A stretch of DNA of 64,000 nt, from the NCBI GenBank assembly GCA_039566865.1, contig CM076956.1, positions 9,063,511 through 9,127,510 on the forward strand, written 5' to 3'. The DNA comes from Aurelia coerulea (taxonomy: Eukaryota > Cnidaria > Scyphozoa > Semaeostomeae > Ulmaridae). Made by a program: the position numbers and the translations under genes. The notes under the pieces were generated by a model. That model was not told the DNA's origin. It made no database searches and was given only the letters and a program-made list of their open reading frames with translations. Below are positions 1 through 9,748 of the stretch, piece by piece (positions within the stretch are counted from its first letter, which is position 1; each line of letters begins with the position of its first letter).

Positions 1-477
1 TGGTTCTGATTGCCACATGTTTTTTATATTAGAATAAGCATAGAATTTGTTATATGATTTTACTTAAAGATCCATAGCTAACCAAGATCCTTTGGGGCCC
101 CAGAGTCAAGTTTCGTTTGATATGAAAGTTATTTCTGACCTAGGTTCTGTGGTTTTATTTATTTTCCTTTAGCGAGCAAAAGCCATGGTTAGCAATGGGC
201 CTTTGTGTTCTCAGCATAAATTTTTCAAAATGACACCTCAGAAAAGGAGGTTTGCCTGGTTAAAATTTCATAACCCTCCTCTCGCGAAATAAAGCAATTA
301 ACCATCTTTAAAATCAGTTTATACTCATTGATCAAAGTTAGCATGTACAATTGAAAGATTTGCTATAAAATCAAATGTATGTCAATCAGATTTCGCCCAG
401 TTTTCTTCATAATTTATGCCAAAAAGAGTTTAACTGGTTTCCATAGTCAGTGCTATAAGACCAGCTTGATTCTTTAG

Positions 478-511
478 CTGAGGATGGCACAAGTTTAGTG
501 CCGAAACGTAC
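478..511 (+). ncRNA. Hammerhead-ribozyme-like motif (retroelement tail type)
   Basis: The core CTGAGGA (478-484) is followed by a possible stem II, GGCAC (486-490) with GTGCC (498-502), then GAAAC and GTA. This resembles the CUGANGA...GAAA hammerhead core found in Penelope-like elements and in many non-LTR retroelement tails. One extra base (T485) sits between the core and stem II, and stem I pairing is weak, so this may be only a structural relic. Confidence 0.3.
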
Positions 512-572
512 TTTAAATTTTGGATATGTCGTACTGTTAAATTTCTCGGATATGCTGTTTCTAACATGGACT

Positions 573-626
573 TGTCTATTTATTTATTTATTTATTTATG
601 TATTTATTTATTTATTTATTTATTTA
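573..626. repeat. (TTTA)n microsatellite
   Basis: About 13 tandem TTTA units with one interruption (TTTATG). Confidence 0.9.
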
Positions 627-1317
627 ACCGCTTACTAATGGATTTGTCGATTTAATATCTGATCAATTATGTTGTTTAGCATCATGTCAAATGAAACTAT
701 TCGTCGTTACACTAATTATAAAACAAAATTTTGATGATTTTTCAAAGAGTATAAAATTGTCTGACTCATCTGAACACTTTTTGGTTAACTTGTTTACGAT
801 GCAAATTTTATGAAACTTGTTATTAATGATGATAATAACTTCACAAAATATACTATTTATTTTGATGTTCAGTTGTCCTATCCTACCACAAGTTTTCTTT
901 TCCATTGAAAGTGCCTCTTGGACCTCATTGATTTTTCTGTATTCCGTTATGTTTATTTACTTTTATATGGATAAGGGCCATTTTGTAGTGGTAAAAATAT
1001 TATCAAAATGTCGCAAAGAGCGCAGTTGTACACGCCTTGAATATCAAGGGGGTCATCAGCTCAAGTAGGTCTGGTTTGCAGGGCTTTGGTTTGTAAAACC
1101 AGGTTATATTACACGCCTTTTTTTATAAAAAACTAAGAATTTGACCCAGTACTGAATTTTTTTATGATCTTATTATTTGTGTCTCGATTTGTGTATTCAA
1201 AGTTTCTCGACAGTTACGTAAAATTCTTGATGTTTACGTCAAATGCTCTTGCGAGCATGTTAGTCACAACTAAGTTTTAGCAAGTGGCTAGAAGTTGCTC
1301 AAGTACCTTCTGCATAT

Positions 1318-1440
1318 CACAGGGTGTCCTGAAAATGTTTTGCATCGTTTGTGTGGCTGCTGCGGAGTAGTTGTACTTTTTATTGTCCCGTTCTTGATAC
1401 ATTTGTAAAGGAACTTATTACCTGACTGACGTTTCAAACA
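1318..1440 (+). repeat. Diverged dispersed repeat, copy 1
   Basis: It begins with CAGGGTGTCC and aligns, with many differences, to 3659-3765. Shared landmarks are the GTGTCC start, a TTTG(T)TGGCT block, a GGAG.AG.TGTA block and a TTGTC.CG block. The GGGTGTCC start resembles mariner-type MITE ends, but no opposite end was found. Confidence 0.4.
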
Positions 1441-2388
1441 TAAGATCCTTTTGGATGATTACAAAGTCTGTCCTGAGCTAAACAAGCATAAGAATATTTG
1501 AATATTGATTTCTTCATAACCCCAAATGATCGTAGATGCTGTTTTTAGCTACAGTCAGAGGGATGAGTGTTGCTGCTAAAGTCGCCTTCAATGGAAAATC
1601 AAGCGCATTGTATAAGAAAAAGAACCGCATCAAAGGCAATATTTTGGTCTTTATGTCAAACGAGAATGATACGCAAAAATCAAAGTCATTACCCCTAGTT
1701 TGCTTAGTTCGTGCACAAAACTATAGGTGCATTTGTGTCAAATGAGATGTCATGTGAGATTTACGATAACGACAAAATTACTTATGCAGAACCCAACAGA
1801 ACGTTTCAAATTGTTGCTATTCGCGGGCATCTAATTTGAGACAAGCAATCACGAAGATAACCTCTGTGCAGAATGATATGCATGAAGATGGTTTGGTTCA
1901 GTGTGATCTCGTGCCTTCCCCCTGTCAATGGCGCCATTGTTTGCTGGGATTCTGCAACTTTCTGTAGCTGTGTAGGAGGGGGATCCTTCTACCTTCGGTG
2001 ATGCTGCGAATGCTAGCCTCTGTGCAGGCCACCGGTTACATCATCCTCTAAAGTTGACTTATTTGCATAATGAGTACTATCAATAAGGCTAATGATTCGT
2101 TCGTTCTAGAAAACGATTGTTTTGAATAATTGAGCTGCTAATGAAGTCAAGAACGTGCCAATTCTGGGTAAATTTGTTGTTGCGTCAGGGTAAACATCAT
2201 GGTGATTTATCCATCTTAAGGTGTCAAATCTGTCTAACATGAAATAAGCCGACGTCAAATGTTCCTATAGGATCGCGGGAAACTTCTGTCTTGTATGCGC
2301 TTTATGTGCGCTTTCTTTATTTCAGTGCCATTTAGCTGAGATAAAACGTTAATCAATTGCTTTAACGAGCGTGACGGAAGTGGGTTAC

Positions 2389-2394
2389 TTACTT

Positions 2395-2425
<31 letters not shown>

Positions 2426-2429
2426 TTCT
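2389..2429. repeat. (TTAC)n/(TTTC)n microsatellite
   Basis: Four TTAC units pass into about seven TTTC units. Confidence 0.9.
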
Positions 2430-2485
2430 CACTGACTGACATCGAAGCCCCTTCTTAGATTACAAAGTGGACTTTGTAATCAAAA

Positions 2486-2850
2486 ACGAGGCAATACAAG
2501 AATCCCGCCAATCCCATTGGCTAATCGCACATTTCCCGCGGTTTTCCCGTAGCCTTGTATAATACGATACAAGGACGCGTTTTTGTCACCACAGCCAATA
2601 ATTTAGGCCTGTGAGATTTACCATGAACTCAAACGACATAACAGTTACAAAATGCGTTTGACTAAACGATATAAGACAAAATTAGAAGCTATCAGGTAAT
2701 AAAACTCATACTAACCGGTTTTGTAGTTGTACAGGAAAATATAAAGCCCTCGGTCTTATTGTACAGACCTCGCAAGCTCGGTCTGTACTTTTAAGACCTC
2801 GGGCTTTATATTTTCCTGTACAACACAAAACCGGTTAGTATGCGCATAGG
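2486..2850. mobile_element. Foldback-bearing dispersed repeat, copy 1
   Basis: The right half is a long hairpin. ACTAACCGGTTTTGT, GTACAGGAAAATATAAAG and CTCGGTCTTA on the left re-occur inverted at 2779-2840. A diverged full-length relative lies at 58150-58495, sharing the GGCAATACAA start, CACATTTCCCG and TATAATACGATACAAGG. It is a non-autonomous repeat family present both outside and inside the giant transposon. Confidence 0.7.
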
Positions 2851-4965
2851 GTTCAACTTAGAGTTTGAATGAGACCTTGTTTGAGTCAATCTGACAAATG
2901 GTTACTGATTCATGGCAGAAGAAGTAGATAAAGATAATTTAAAAAAACAGAGCCCTTTGTACTCCAATATTGCAAAGGTCAAATAGGATGTTTAATTGTA
3001 TTGTTTATTGCTGACACAAAACGGCGAGCCATTTCCAAAAGTAGAAAGATGCAAACGCAACACTATAACCCTTTCTTTCAAAATTAACGTGGTTTAGACA
3101 TTTTTAGAGAACTAAGAAAGTGCTGCTTTCGAAACAATTGCTTTTCGACTGTCTTGTGCAATAAATCTTGTGAGCCTAAGGACTTCTGCTCACCCTGTAT
3201 ATATTAATAGTTCAAGTCAGTCCTGTCTTCCATGTCGTGAAGACATGAATTATTGATCATACTAAGACGACAATGACTAAATAATACGTTTATTCAATAA
3301 TCAGTTTATTCGTAAATCTTTTATGTGTGTGCGGAGAGTTATGTGGTTCTGTGGTCCGTGTGTTAAACTAAGGAGTGAAGCTTCGCGTTTGTTCTCGGTA
3401 AGGGGCGAATCTGGTTTGAGGTTGTGTTGAAGAGCCAATGCATGTGGTGTTTATGAGCGAGTGATTCGACCATCTTTGCTTCTGCAAATCTGTGAGTATA
3501 ATCTAGTTGCATCATTCTTTTCTATAGTTTCTTCGTTTCTTTGTCATTTATTTTGAAATACTCATTCTTACATTGTTTTGTAATGTTGAAGCTTTCGCCT
3601 CACTTGTGAGGCGTCATTAGCAACATTTTAGAATGAATGACAGATGATATTTGCTATAAAAGGTGTCCCAAAAAACTGTACCCTGTTTGTTTGGCTTCTG
3701 TGGAGGAGCTGTAGCTTTAATTGTCTCGGTTTTCACACTGTTGCAAAGGTCAGGCTTCAACTTAAACTGTAAGACCTTAAGAAGCCTTGGGTCTCCACTG
3801 CTAATGACTTTAGCACTATTATGCGATAACAAAGGGCCGTCAGCAGTTTGTCAGCAAAATTCAGGATAGCGTTAACGCTCAGCTTTTTATATGGACTAAA
3901 TGCCTTTAAAGTGAATGACCTGAGATATATAGCGCTTGTCTATAAATAGGACAAAGAAACTCCAAATCCCTCTATTGTTTTCTTTAGCACTGCTTTCATT
4001 CGCCACGAGCTGGATTATCAAATACAATAGGCTATTTATAAATCTATGAGATCTCATCTTTTAACTCAGGTTATTCACTTTAAGTAAAGTTTGAAATAAA
4101 GGGTTATAATGCTGTATTTAAATTTCTTTGAATTTTGAAAAGGGTTGATAACGTTGTTTATCAATAAGACAACACTTCCAACCCTTTTGAGTGGTAGAGA
4201 AAATTCAAATATTACACGATAGAATCCTTTCTGTCAAACAACATTTGGTTTTGACATTACTGGAGAACAACAGAAGTGCTGTTTTTCAAGCAACAACTTA
4301 TTTTGCCTTTCCTCTGCCATAAATCAGCAACCACCTGTTAGATTGACTCAAACAAGGTCTGAAACTCTCAGTTGAACCCTGACCTATGCAATGTGTAGAA
4401 ATCGATAGAATGAATGCTACAACTTCACACGCGCATGAACAATGGGGATAGCCAAAGAACCAATACTGCGTCTGAGCGTTTTCTGTGTTCCATTCATAGA
4501 CAAACCTATTTACCATCGCACGTTCCCTTTAGATAGTGCATTTGAGTTAAAAGCAATCTGTCCCCTATTGTTCTGACCTTGGTTACTGCTTTATTTACCT
4601 TATTTACGCTGCAGCTAAATTCATGCATCACTGAGTTTCTATGACCCTAATTTCTTTGGATAAAGCGAATTAACACCAACTTCAGGAATATACAATAGAG
4701 ATCTATATCGATTTTATTTTCATTCATCGTAGAGGACAGATTGCCTTTAAATGAAATCCATAAATTTCACGAAACACAAAACGAAGAACCGTTATGCGTG
4801 CCGGTTGTGCAAGAACCTTCACGTTACATGCCTTTCTTGTTACAGATAGTGACAGTACTGTCGAGAAGGGGGTAGCCAGGGTAGTTACCAAGAAGGGGCC
4901 CATACACACGAGGTAGAAAGATTTTCCATGGAAAAATTATGTTTTTAGCAGTGTAGGAGAGCGTT
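2851..4965. other. Non-coding stretch left of the DIRS element
   Basis: I support no gene here. The stretch holds a second diverged repeat copy (3659-3765) and a repeat at 3781-3900 that is the uninterrupted relative of a foldback target inside the giant transposon. The remainder is unassigned AT-rich sequence. Confidence 0.5.
3781..3900 (-). repeat. Dispersed repeat, uninterrupted version
   Basis: On the minus strand this matches 52078-52115 joined directly to 52712-52800. Shared blocks include AGCTGAGCGTTAACGCT, TCCTGAAT, ACGGCCCTTTGTTATCGCA and ATTAGCAGTG. It lacks the 596-bp foldback that interrupts the copy at 52 kb, so it serves as a paralogous empty site. Confidence 0.7.
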
Positions 4966-5032
4966 TCTACTTCGCCTCCTCTCCGCATCGAGGCTCACTG
5001 TGCATAGACCATAAATACTTTCTGATAGGAGA
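4966..5032 (+). repeat. DIRS inverted repeat, left
   Basis: All 67 bases match the reverse complement of 9682-9748 (begins TCTACTTCGCCTCC, ends CTGATAGGAGA). Confidence 0.9.
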
Positions 5033-5151
5033 TGTATTCTGATTGGGTGTCCTGATCCGCTATTCAAAGTAAAGAACAAAGCATAGGTATATAAGGGACC
5101 ACCACCCTACTTTGCGTCAGTTTTTTCTGAGCGTGTGTCCTGAAACGCAAG

Positions 5152-6402
5152 ATGAATAAAAGTGACAACAAGATCAAAATGACCGACGACGAAGAATCCG
5201 AGGAACAGTTGCTCAGCGATGACAACGAACAACCAACTGACACCACCTTCAGAGGTAAACGTTCCTTTGATCGAACAGAATTTCTAGAGCTGCAGCAGAC
5301 TGTTTCCTCGCTGGCAGCTTCTTTTTCTTCTTTCTTGCAAGAGGCAAAACGCCCTCGTTATGCTGTCGATTCGGGCAGTCTCTCGTCAAGCCTGTCAGGC
5401 TTGCCTCTGGCTCAGTTCCCGCCTGTTCAGCCTCATGCCATGACGAGTCGAATGGCATCATCAACTGCGACGCTACAGTCGATCGACAGTTTCCCAGTCA
5501 TACCTGAGAATCAGAGCTCACGCTCTGCAGCTCAAACATGTGACCCGATATCCTTACCGAGCACTTTCACCGCTCCGGTTAGCAAAACCGCTTTTGCTCA
5601 AGATACAGCTCAGTCTGTCCAATTCCAGTTCCCCTCCGCCGCTCAGTACGGCAATTTTGCACAGCTTCAATCGAGTCTGTACCCAGATAACCGTTTTGAC
5701 GACGGTTTTTCTGAGATATCTTCAGCAGAAGGGGACTTTGTGCCAAGTCTTCTTGACAGTCAGCCTGGCTGCTCGGGTGCTACCGTCGATAAAGTGCTTG
5801 ACGAAGGCGCTCAGTCCGCCGACATGCCGATCACCTTCGAAGGTGATGAAGAAACAGGCCCAGCTACCAACCAGGTTCTGGCAGACTATATAAAAGACTG
5901 TACTACCAGAAAAATCAAACCGGATCGCCTAAAAGAAATCATGAAACAGTTTCCTAGGCCAGACAACTGCTCTACGCTAACGGTACCTCTAGTAAACAAC
6001 CCAGTTTGGGGTGAATTGAATCGTCGCTTGAAAACTAACGACGTCAAACTGCAAAGTTGCCAGGCGATGCTTTCGAAAGGATTGACCGCCTTGATTCAGG
6101 CTGAGGAGCGCCTGGAAAAAATCGAAAAGCCAGCCACTCCGGCGACTAATGACATTACCGACATTAAGGCCAGGATTAAATCCTCAATGGCCCTCGTGGG
6201 TAATGCTTTCCACGAACTCTCTCAACGTCGGAAGGATTTACTGAAACCTGTCCTAGCAGACCGCTACCAAAAACTTTGCAGCAGTACAACCCCGGTCACG
6301 AAATTCCTCTTTGGAGATAAAATTGCCGACTCCATCAAGGAGATAAATGAAGCCCAACGTATTTCGCGATCATTCGGCCACACCTCTGTTCGTGGTGGCT
6401 GA
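5152..6402 (+). CDS. gag: DIRS gag-like protein (prematurely stopped)
   Basis: The frame starts at ATG 5152 and gives 416 residues: an acidic N-terminus, a Ser/Gln/Pro-rich region to about residue 200, then a conserved-looking helical C-terminal half (about 225-410) of the type found in DIRS gag proteins. It is expected to package element RNA. The frame ends at TGA 6400-6402. The reading frame stays open past this stop with tryptophan- and asparagine-rich sequence, then meets a 12-C run at 6480-6491. In the frame that begins at 6492 an Arg/Gly-rich basic tail runs to a stop at 6549-6551. So the original gag probably extended to about 6550, and this copy carries a nonsense change and a homopolymer length change. 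Confidence 0.75.
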   Translation: MNKSDNKIKMTDDEESEEQLLSDDNEQPTDTTFRGKRSFDRTEFLELQQTVSSLAASFSSFLQEAKRPRYAVDSGSLSSSLSGLPLAQFPPVQPHAMTSRMASSTATLQSIDSFPVIPENQSSRSAAQTCDPISLPSTFTAPVSKTAFAQDTAQSVQFQFPSAAQYGNFAQLQSSLYPDNRFDDGFSEISSAEGDFVPSLLDSQPGCSGATVDKVLDEGAQSADMPITFEGDEETGPATNQVLADYIKDCTTRKIKPDRLKEIMKQFPRPDNCSTLTVPLVNNPVWGELNRRLKTNDVKLQSCQAMLSKGLTALIQAEERLEKIEKPATPATNDITDIKARIKSSMALVGNAFHELSQRRKDLLKPVLADRYQKLCSSTTPVTKFLFGDKIADSIKEINEAQRISRSFGHTSVRGG

Positions 6403-6789
6403 AATTGGAATTCTTGGGGAAATCGCCCTAATTGGACCAACAGAAATCAAAATCAAGCTGGTTATTTAAACTTCAGGAGCCCCCCCCCCCCACATATCAA
6501 CGGGGGGGCAGAGGCCGTTCCAGGATGGGAAACCAAAGGAAACAGCAATAACTAAGGTAACGTGCCGCACTAAACAATTTTATCCTAATTGGTGTAAGAT
6601 CACGAAAAATGTGTTCGTTCGCAATACTGTAAAGGGAATCAAAATCGACTTTGTGGCTCCGCCAGTCCAAAATTCCCTCCCTAAAACCATTCCTTTTTCC
6701 TCGGATGAGGAAAAATAATTGACAACGAGGTATACACCCTGCTCCAGAAAGGCGCTATAACACGTGCTCAGCCATGTAACGATCAATTT

Positions 6790-8601
6790 TTGTCCAATAT
6801 CTTTGTTAGGCCCAAAAAGAACGGCAAAATGCGCCCGATTATTAACCTAAAAGGTCTCAATAAATTCCTCGTAAAAACCCATTTCAAGATGGAACATCTT
6901 CTAACTATCCTCCCGTTGCTACAAAAAGATGCTTACATGACATCGCTCGACCTTACCGACGCATATTTCACTTTACCTATTGCGGACGAACATCGTAAAT
7001 ACCTCCGTTTTGCATGGAGAGACGAACTCTTCGAGTTCACTTGTCTTTGTTTTGGCCTTTCCTCCGCTCCATACTTATTCACGAAGGTTATGAAACCTGT
7101 TTTTTCAACTTTGCGCAAACGTGGTATTTCATGCACGTATTATCTTGATGACTCCCTATATATCAATAAATCTAGCGAGGAGTTAGTCTCAAACACGAAA
7201 GAGGCAACAATTTTGCTTGAAAGCCTTGGATTTAAAGTCAATGTTGAAAAATCCTCCTACACACCTAGTCAAGAAATACAACATCTTGGGTTTATACTTA
7301 ATACAACCACCCAAACCGTGTCCCTGCCTTCAGATAAGGTCAATAAAATAAAAGAAGCTTGCCAACAACTGTTGGCCTCTCCTAACACTACAATACGGGA
7401 CATAGCTAAAACGATAGGCCTATTGGTCTCTTCCTTTATGGCCGTGAAACACGGACAGTTGCATTATCGCTACCTTGAAATATTCAAAACCGATAGTTTG
7501 CATCATTTGAAACATTATGATGCTCAAGTTTCCCTACCTGCGAATGCAAGACTTGAATTAAAATGGTGGCTAAAGTCTCTAGACGAAAATAACGGCCGCC
7601 TTATTTGCGATGTCCTCCATACCTATACTGACAACACAAACGAAATGTTTTCCGACGCGAGCTCTGAAGGCTGGGGCGCGGTATTCTACAAGAACGGTAA
7701 AAAACTTACTCAAACAGGTGGTAGATGGTCTGCCGATGAGAAGAAAGAGCATATAAACTTTCTGGAATTAAAAGCTATCCATTTTGCACTATTATGCTTT
7801 GGAAATGAGATTTCGGGATCTCACGTTACGATAAACAGCGATAACACATCAGCTGTCTCCTACATCAATAAGTATGGAGGCTGTCGTAGCAAAAAATTAA
7901 ATAATCTTAGCCGAGAAATCTGGCTATGGTGCATTGAGCGAGAAATAATTCTGCTCGCAAATCATATTCCAGGCTCTGGCAACATCACAGCAGACCATCT
8001 ATCACGCAATTTTTGTGATAACATTGAATGGAGTCTAAACGATGAAGTGTTTCTCCAAGTTTGTAAACAGTTTGGAAAGCCTAAGGTGGATCTATTTGCA
8101 TCCAGACTTAACTTCAAGTTATCTGAATATTTCTCATGGAAAAACGACCCATTTGCTACCGCAGTTAATGCATTTTCGCAATCATGGGACAATTTGTTCG
8201 GTTACGCTTTCCCTCCTTTTAACTTGATAAGCAAAGTACTTTCGAAAGTCAGAATGCATGACTGCACGATAATTCTCATTTGTCCTTTATGGGCCAGTCA
8301 ACCCTGGTTTCCCAGCTTGGCCCAACTGTTTATTGACTTTCCGGTTCAACTTCCATCTTCTATTTCTTTACTCAGATATCCGACCAATCCACAAATGTCA
8401 CATCCACTTCTTCCAAAAATGAAGTTGATTGCTTGCAAATTATCAAACAACAGTTGCAAGAGGGAAACTTTTCTCCGAAAACTCTTGAAATTATCAACGC
8501 CAGCTGGAAACCGAACACCAGCAAAAATTATCAATCGATCTTGCGCCAATGGGTCGCTTTTTGTAACACACGGAACTCTGATTCCATTGTACCGACTGTA
8601 A
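6790..8601 (+). CDS. pol: DIRS reverse transcriptase / RNase H with methyltransferase-like domain
   Basis: The 603 residues listed start at a TTG codon; the frame is open from 6709, after an in-frame TGA at 6706-6708, and contains no early ATG. Reverse transcriptase motifs are clear: RPKKNGKMRP, SLDLTDAYF (catalytic Asp about 54) and YYLDD (about 117-121). RNase H follows with FSDASSEGWG, an INFLELKA glutamate, NSDNTSA and a final Asp in TADHLSR. Next is the DIRS-specific region VDLFASRLN...AFPPFNLI, usually assigned to a Dam-like methyltransferase fold. Just upstream (6625-6715) homologous-looking sequence is read in another frame up to a stop in an A-rich run, so the 5' end is frameshifted or relies on recoding. 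The catalytic residues look intact. Confidence 0.85.
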   Translation: MSNIFVRPKKNGKMRPIINLKGLNKFLVKTHFKMEHLLTILPLLQKDAYMTSLDLTDAYFTLPIADEHRKYLRFAWRDELFEFTCLCFGLSSAPYLFTKVMKPVFSTLRKRGISCTYYLDDSLYINKSSEELVSNTKEATILLESLGFKVNVEKSSYTPSQEIQHLGFILNTTTQTVSLPSDKVNKIKEACQQLLASPNTTIRDIAKTIGLLVSSFMAVKHGQLHYRYLEIFKTDSLHHLKHYDAQVSLPANARLELKWWLKSLDENNGRLICDVLHTYTDNTNEMFSDASSEGWGAVFYKNGKKLTQTGGRWSADEKKEHINFLELKAIHFALLCFGNEISGSHVTINSDNTSAVSYINKYGGCRSKKLNNLSREIWLWCIEREIILLANHIPGSGNITADHLSRNFCDNIEWSLNDEVFLQVCKQFGKPKVDLFASRLNFKLSEYFSWKNDPFATAVNAFSQSWDNLFGYAFPPFNLISKVLSKVRMHDCTIILICPLWASQPWFPSLAQLFIDFPVQLPSSISLLRYPTNPQMSHPLLPKMKLIACKLSNNSCKRETFLRKLLKLSTPAGNRTPAKIINRSCANGSLFVTHGTLIPLYRL

Positions 8602-9437
8602 CTTCACTTCTGCACTTCCTTACAGATTCGTTCGAACGTGGACTCAGCTACTCACAGTTAAATAAAATAAGAAGTGCACTGTCAACTATATTTTCAATTA
8701 ATGGACAAAAACTTGGTGAACATCCACTTGTATGTCGTTTTCTCCAAGGTGCTCGCAATCTCAGAAAGCCTTGCCCAAGATATCCGATCACGTGGAACGC
8801 CAAAGATTTGCTTATGTTCATACAAAATTGGAACTTGTCACATGACTGTCCTCTCAAAGACCTTTCGGCAAAACTTGCAACTCTGCTTGCTTGTCTGACA
8901 GTACAACGCGTACACACGTTGAGTCTTATTGACAGTCGTTTCATCAAATTCACGCAGAATGCCACTTATATTTACGTTTTCGAGGACTTGAAAGTCACAA
9001 GACAACCTCCTTGTTTTATACTCTCGTTACCTGGCTTGGAGCAAACTGATTCGTTAAAAACTGCTCATTTGCTGTCACAATATCTTAACCGGACAGCAAA
9101 GATTCGTGGAAATTTACCAGATGATTGCGATAAACACAAACTATTTCTGAGTTACGTACCCCCGCACAAGCCGGTGAAAACAGAGACGATTGCTCGCTGG
9201 ATAAGGGGGGTCATGCAAGATTCAGGAATTGACGTCAATGTCTTTGGTGCCCATAGTGTGCGGGGCGCCGCTGCCTCAGCGGCTGGAATCGCTAATGCCC
9301 CTGTTGACGACATATTACGCGCTGGAGACTGGTCGTCCCTTAACACTTTCAACCGACATTATTTCAGAAACAATGCATTTTTGCCATCAACCGAGATTGC
9401 GAGCGTTTTGACATCTTTAATCACAACTTCAGAATGA
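8433..9437 (+). CDS. DIRS tyrosine recombinase
   Basis: The 334 residues listed start at a TTG; the frame is open from 8337 and overlaps the RT frame by about 265 bp in the -1 frame, with no early ATG, so expression may need frameshifting. An N-terminal helical SAM-like domain (about 1-105) precedes the catalytic domain. The first catalytic Arg is in TVQRVHTLSLI. The HSVRGAAASAA block gives the H-x-x-R pair, then GDWSS, and HYFR supplies the nucleophilic Tyr near residue 308. This enzyme inserts the circular cDNA by site-specific recombination. No internal stop or missing key residue is visible. Confidence 0.88.
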   Translation: MQIIKQQLQEGNFSPKTLEIINASWKPNTSKNYQSILRQWVAFCNTRNSDSIVPTVTSLLHFLTDSFERGLSYSQLNKIRSALSTIFSINGQKLGEHPLVCRFLQGARNLRKPCPRYPITWNAKDLLMFIQNWNLSHDCPLKDLSAKLATLLACLTVQRVHTLSLIDSRFIKFTQNATYIYVFEDLKVTRQPPCFILSLPGLEQTDSLKTAHLLSQYLNRTAKIRGNLPDDCDKHKLFLSYVPPHKPVKTETIARWIRGVMQDSGIDVNVFGAHSVRGAAASAAGIANAPVDDILRAGDWSSLNTFNRHYFRNNAFLPSTEIASVLTSLITTSE

Positions 9438-9681
9438 GTTATTGTTTATCTGCTGATTTATGGATGTTCTATATCGAGACATTTACGTCCGCTGTAATTA
9501 GTTGATGATAAATTGCTGATTTATTATGCTGATATGGCTATTTAGCTTCTATTTGCACCTTTTATGGTAATATCGTATGCTTGCTGTCAAATAACTTTGT
9601 GTTATTTTTGACCCTGAGGACGGCCCTTCTTTCGTTCTTGATATTGCTTTGATCGTGACCTCCGAAGCCGGACCTTTGAAG

Positions 9682-9748
9682 TCTCCTATCAGAAAGTATT
9701 TATGGTCTATGCACAGTGAGCCTCGATGCGGAGAGGAGGCGAAGTAGA
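9682..9748 (-). repeat. DIRS inverted repeat, right
   Basis: It is the exact reverse complement of 4966-5032. Just beyond it, 9750-9770 repeats part of the same motif (TATGCACAGTGA, CTCGATGC) in direct orientation. This could be an internal complementary or circle-junction segment, or a remnant of a second copy. Confidence 0.9.

Larger units (their letters stand above)
1..2458. other. Non-coding stretch with repeat fragments
   Basis: I see no convincing gene here. The open frames are short, have no recognisable domain and mostly lack an ATG start. The stretch holds a tetranucleotide tract, a hammerhead-like tail motif, a diverged repeat copy at about 1318-1440 and a TTTC microsatellite, listed separately. 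It could be intergenic or an upstream intron of the large host gene. Confidence 0.5.
4966..9748 (+). mobile_element. DIRS-type tyrosine-recombinase retrotransposon
   Basis: The element carries gag-like, RT/RNase H plus methyltransferase-like, and tyrosine recombinase ORFs in the order expected of DIRS elements, between inverted 67-bp repeats. It has no LTR, integrase or DDE domain. The stated ends are the outer edges of the inverted repeat and the true termini may lie further out. DIRS elements integrate by recombination and leave no target duplication; none was seen. The gag has an in-frame stop and there are frame breaks before the RT, so this copy is probably not fully functional. Confidence 0.85.

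Noticed and set aside
6580..6786. Small minus-strand frame between gag and RT
   Set aside because: Antisense to degraded RT leader sequence with no domain.
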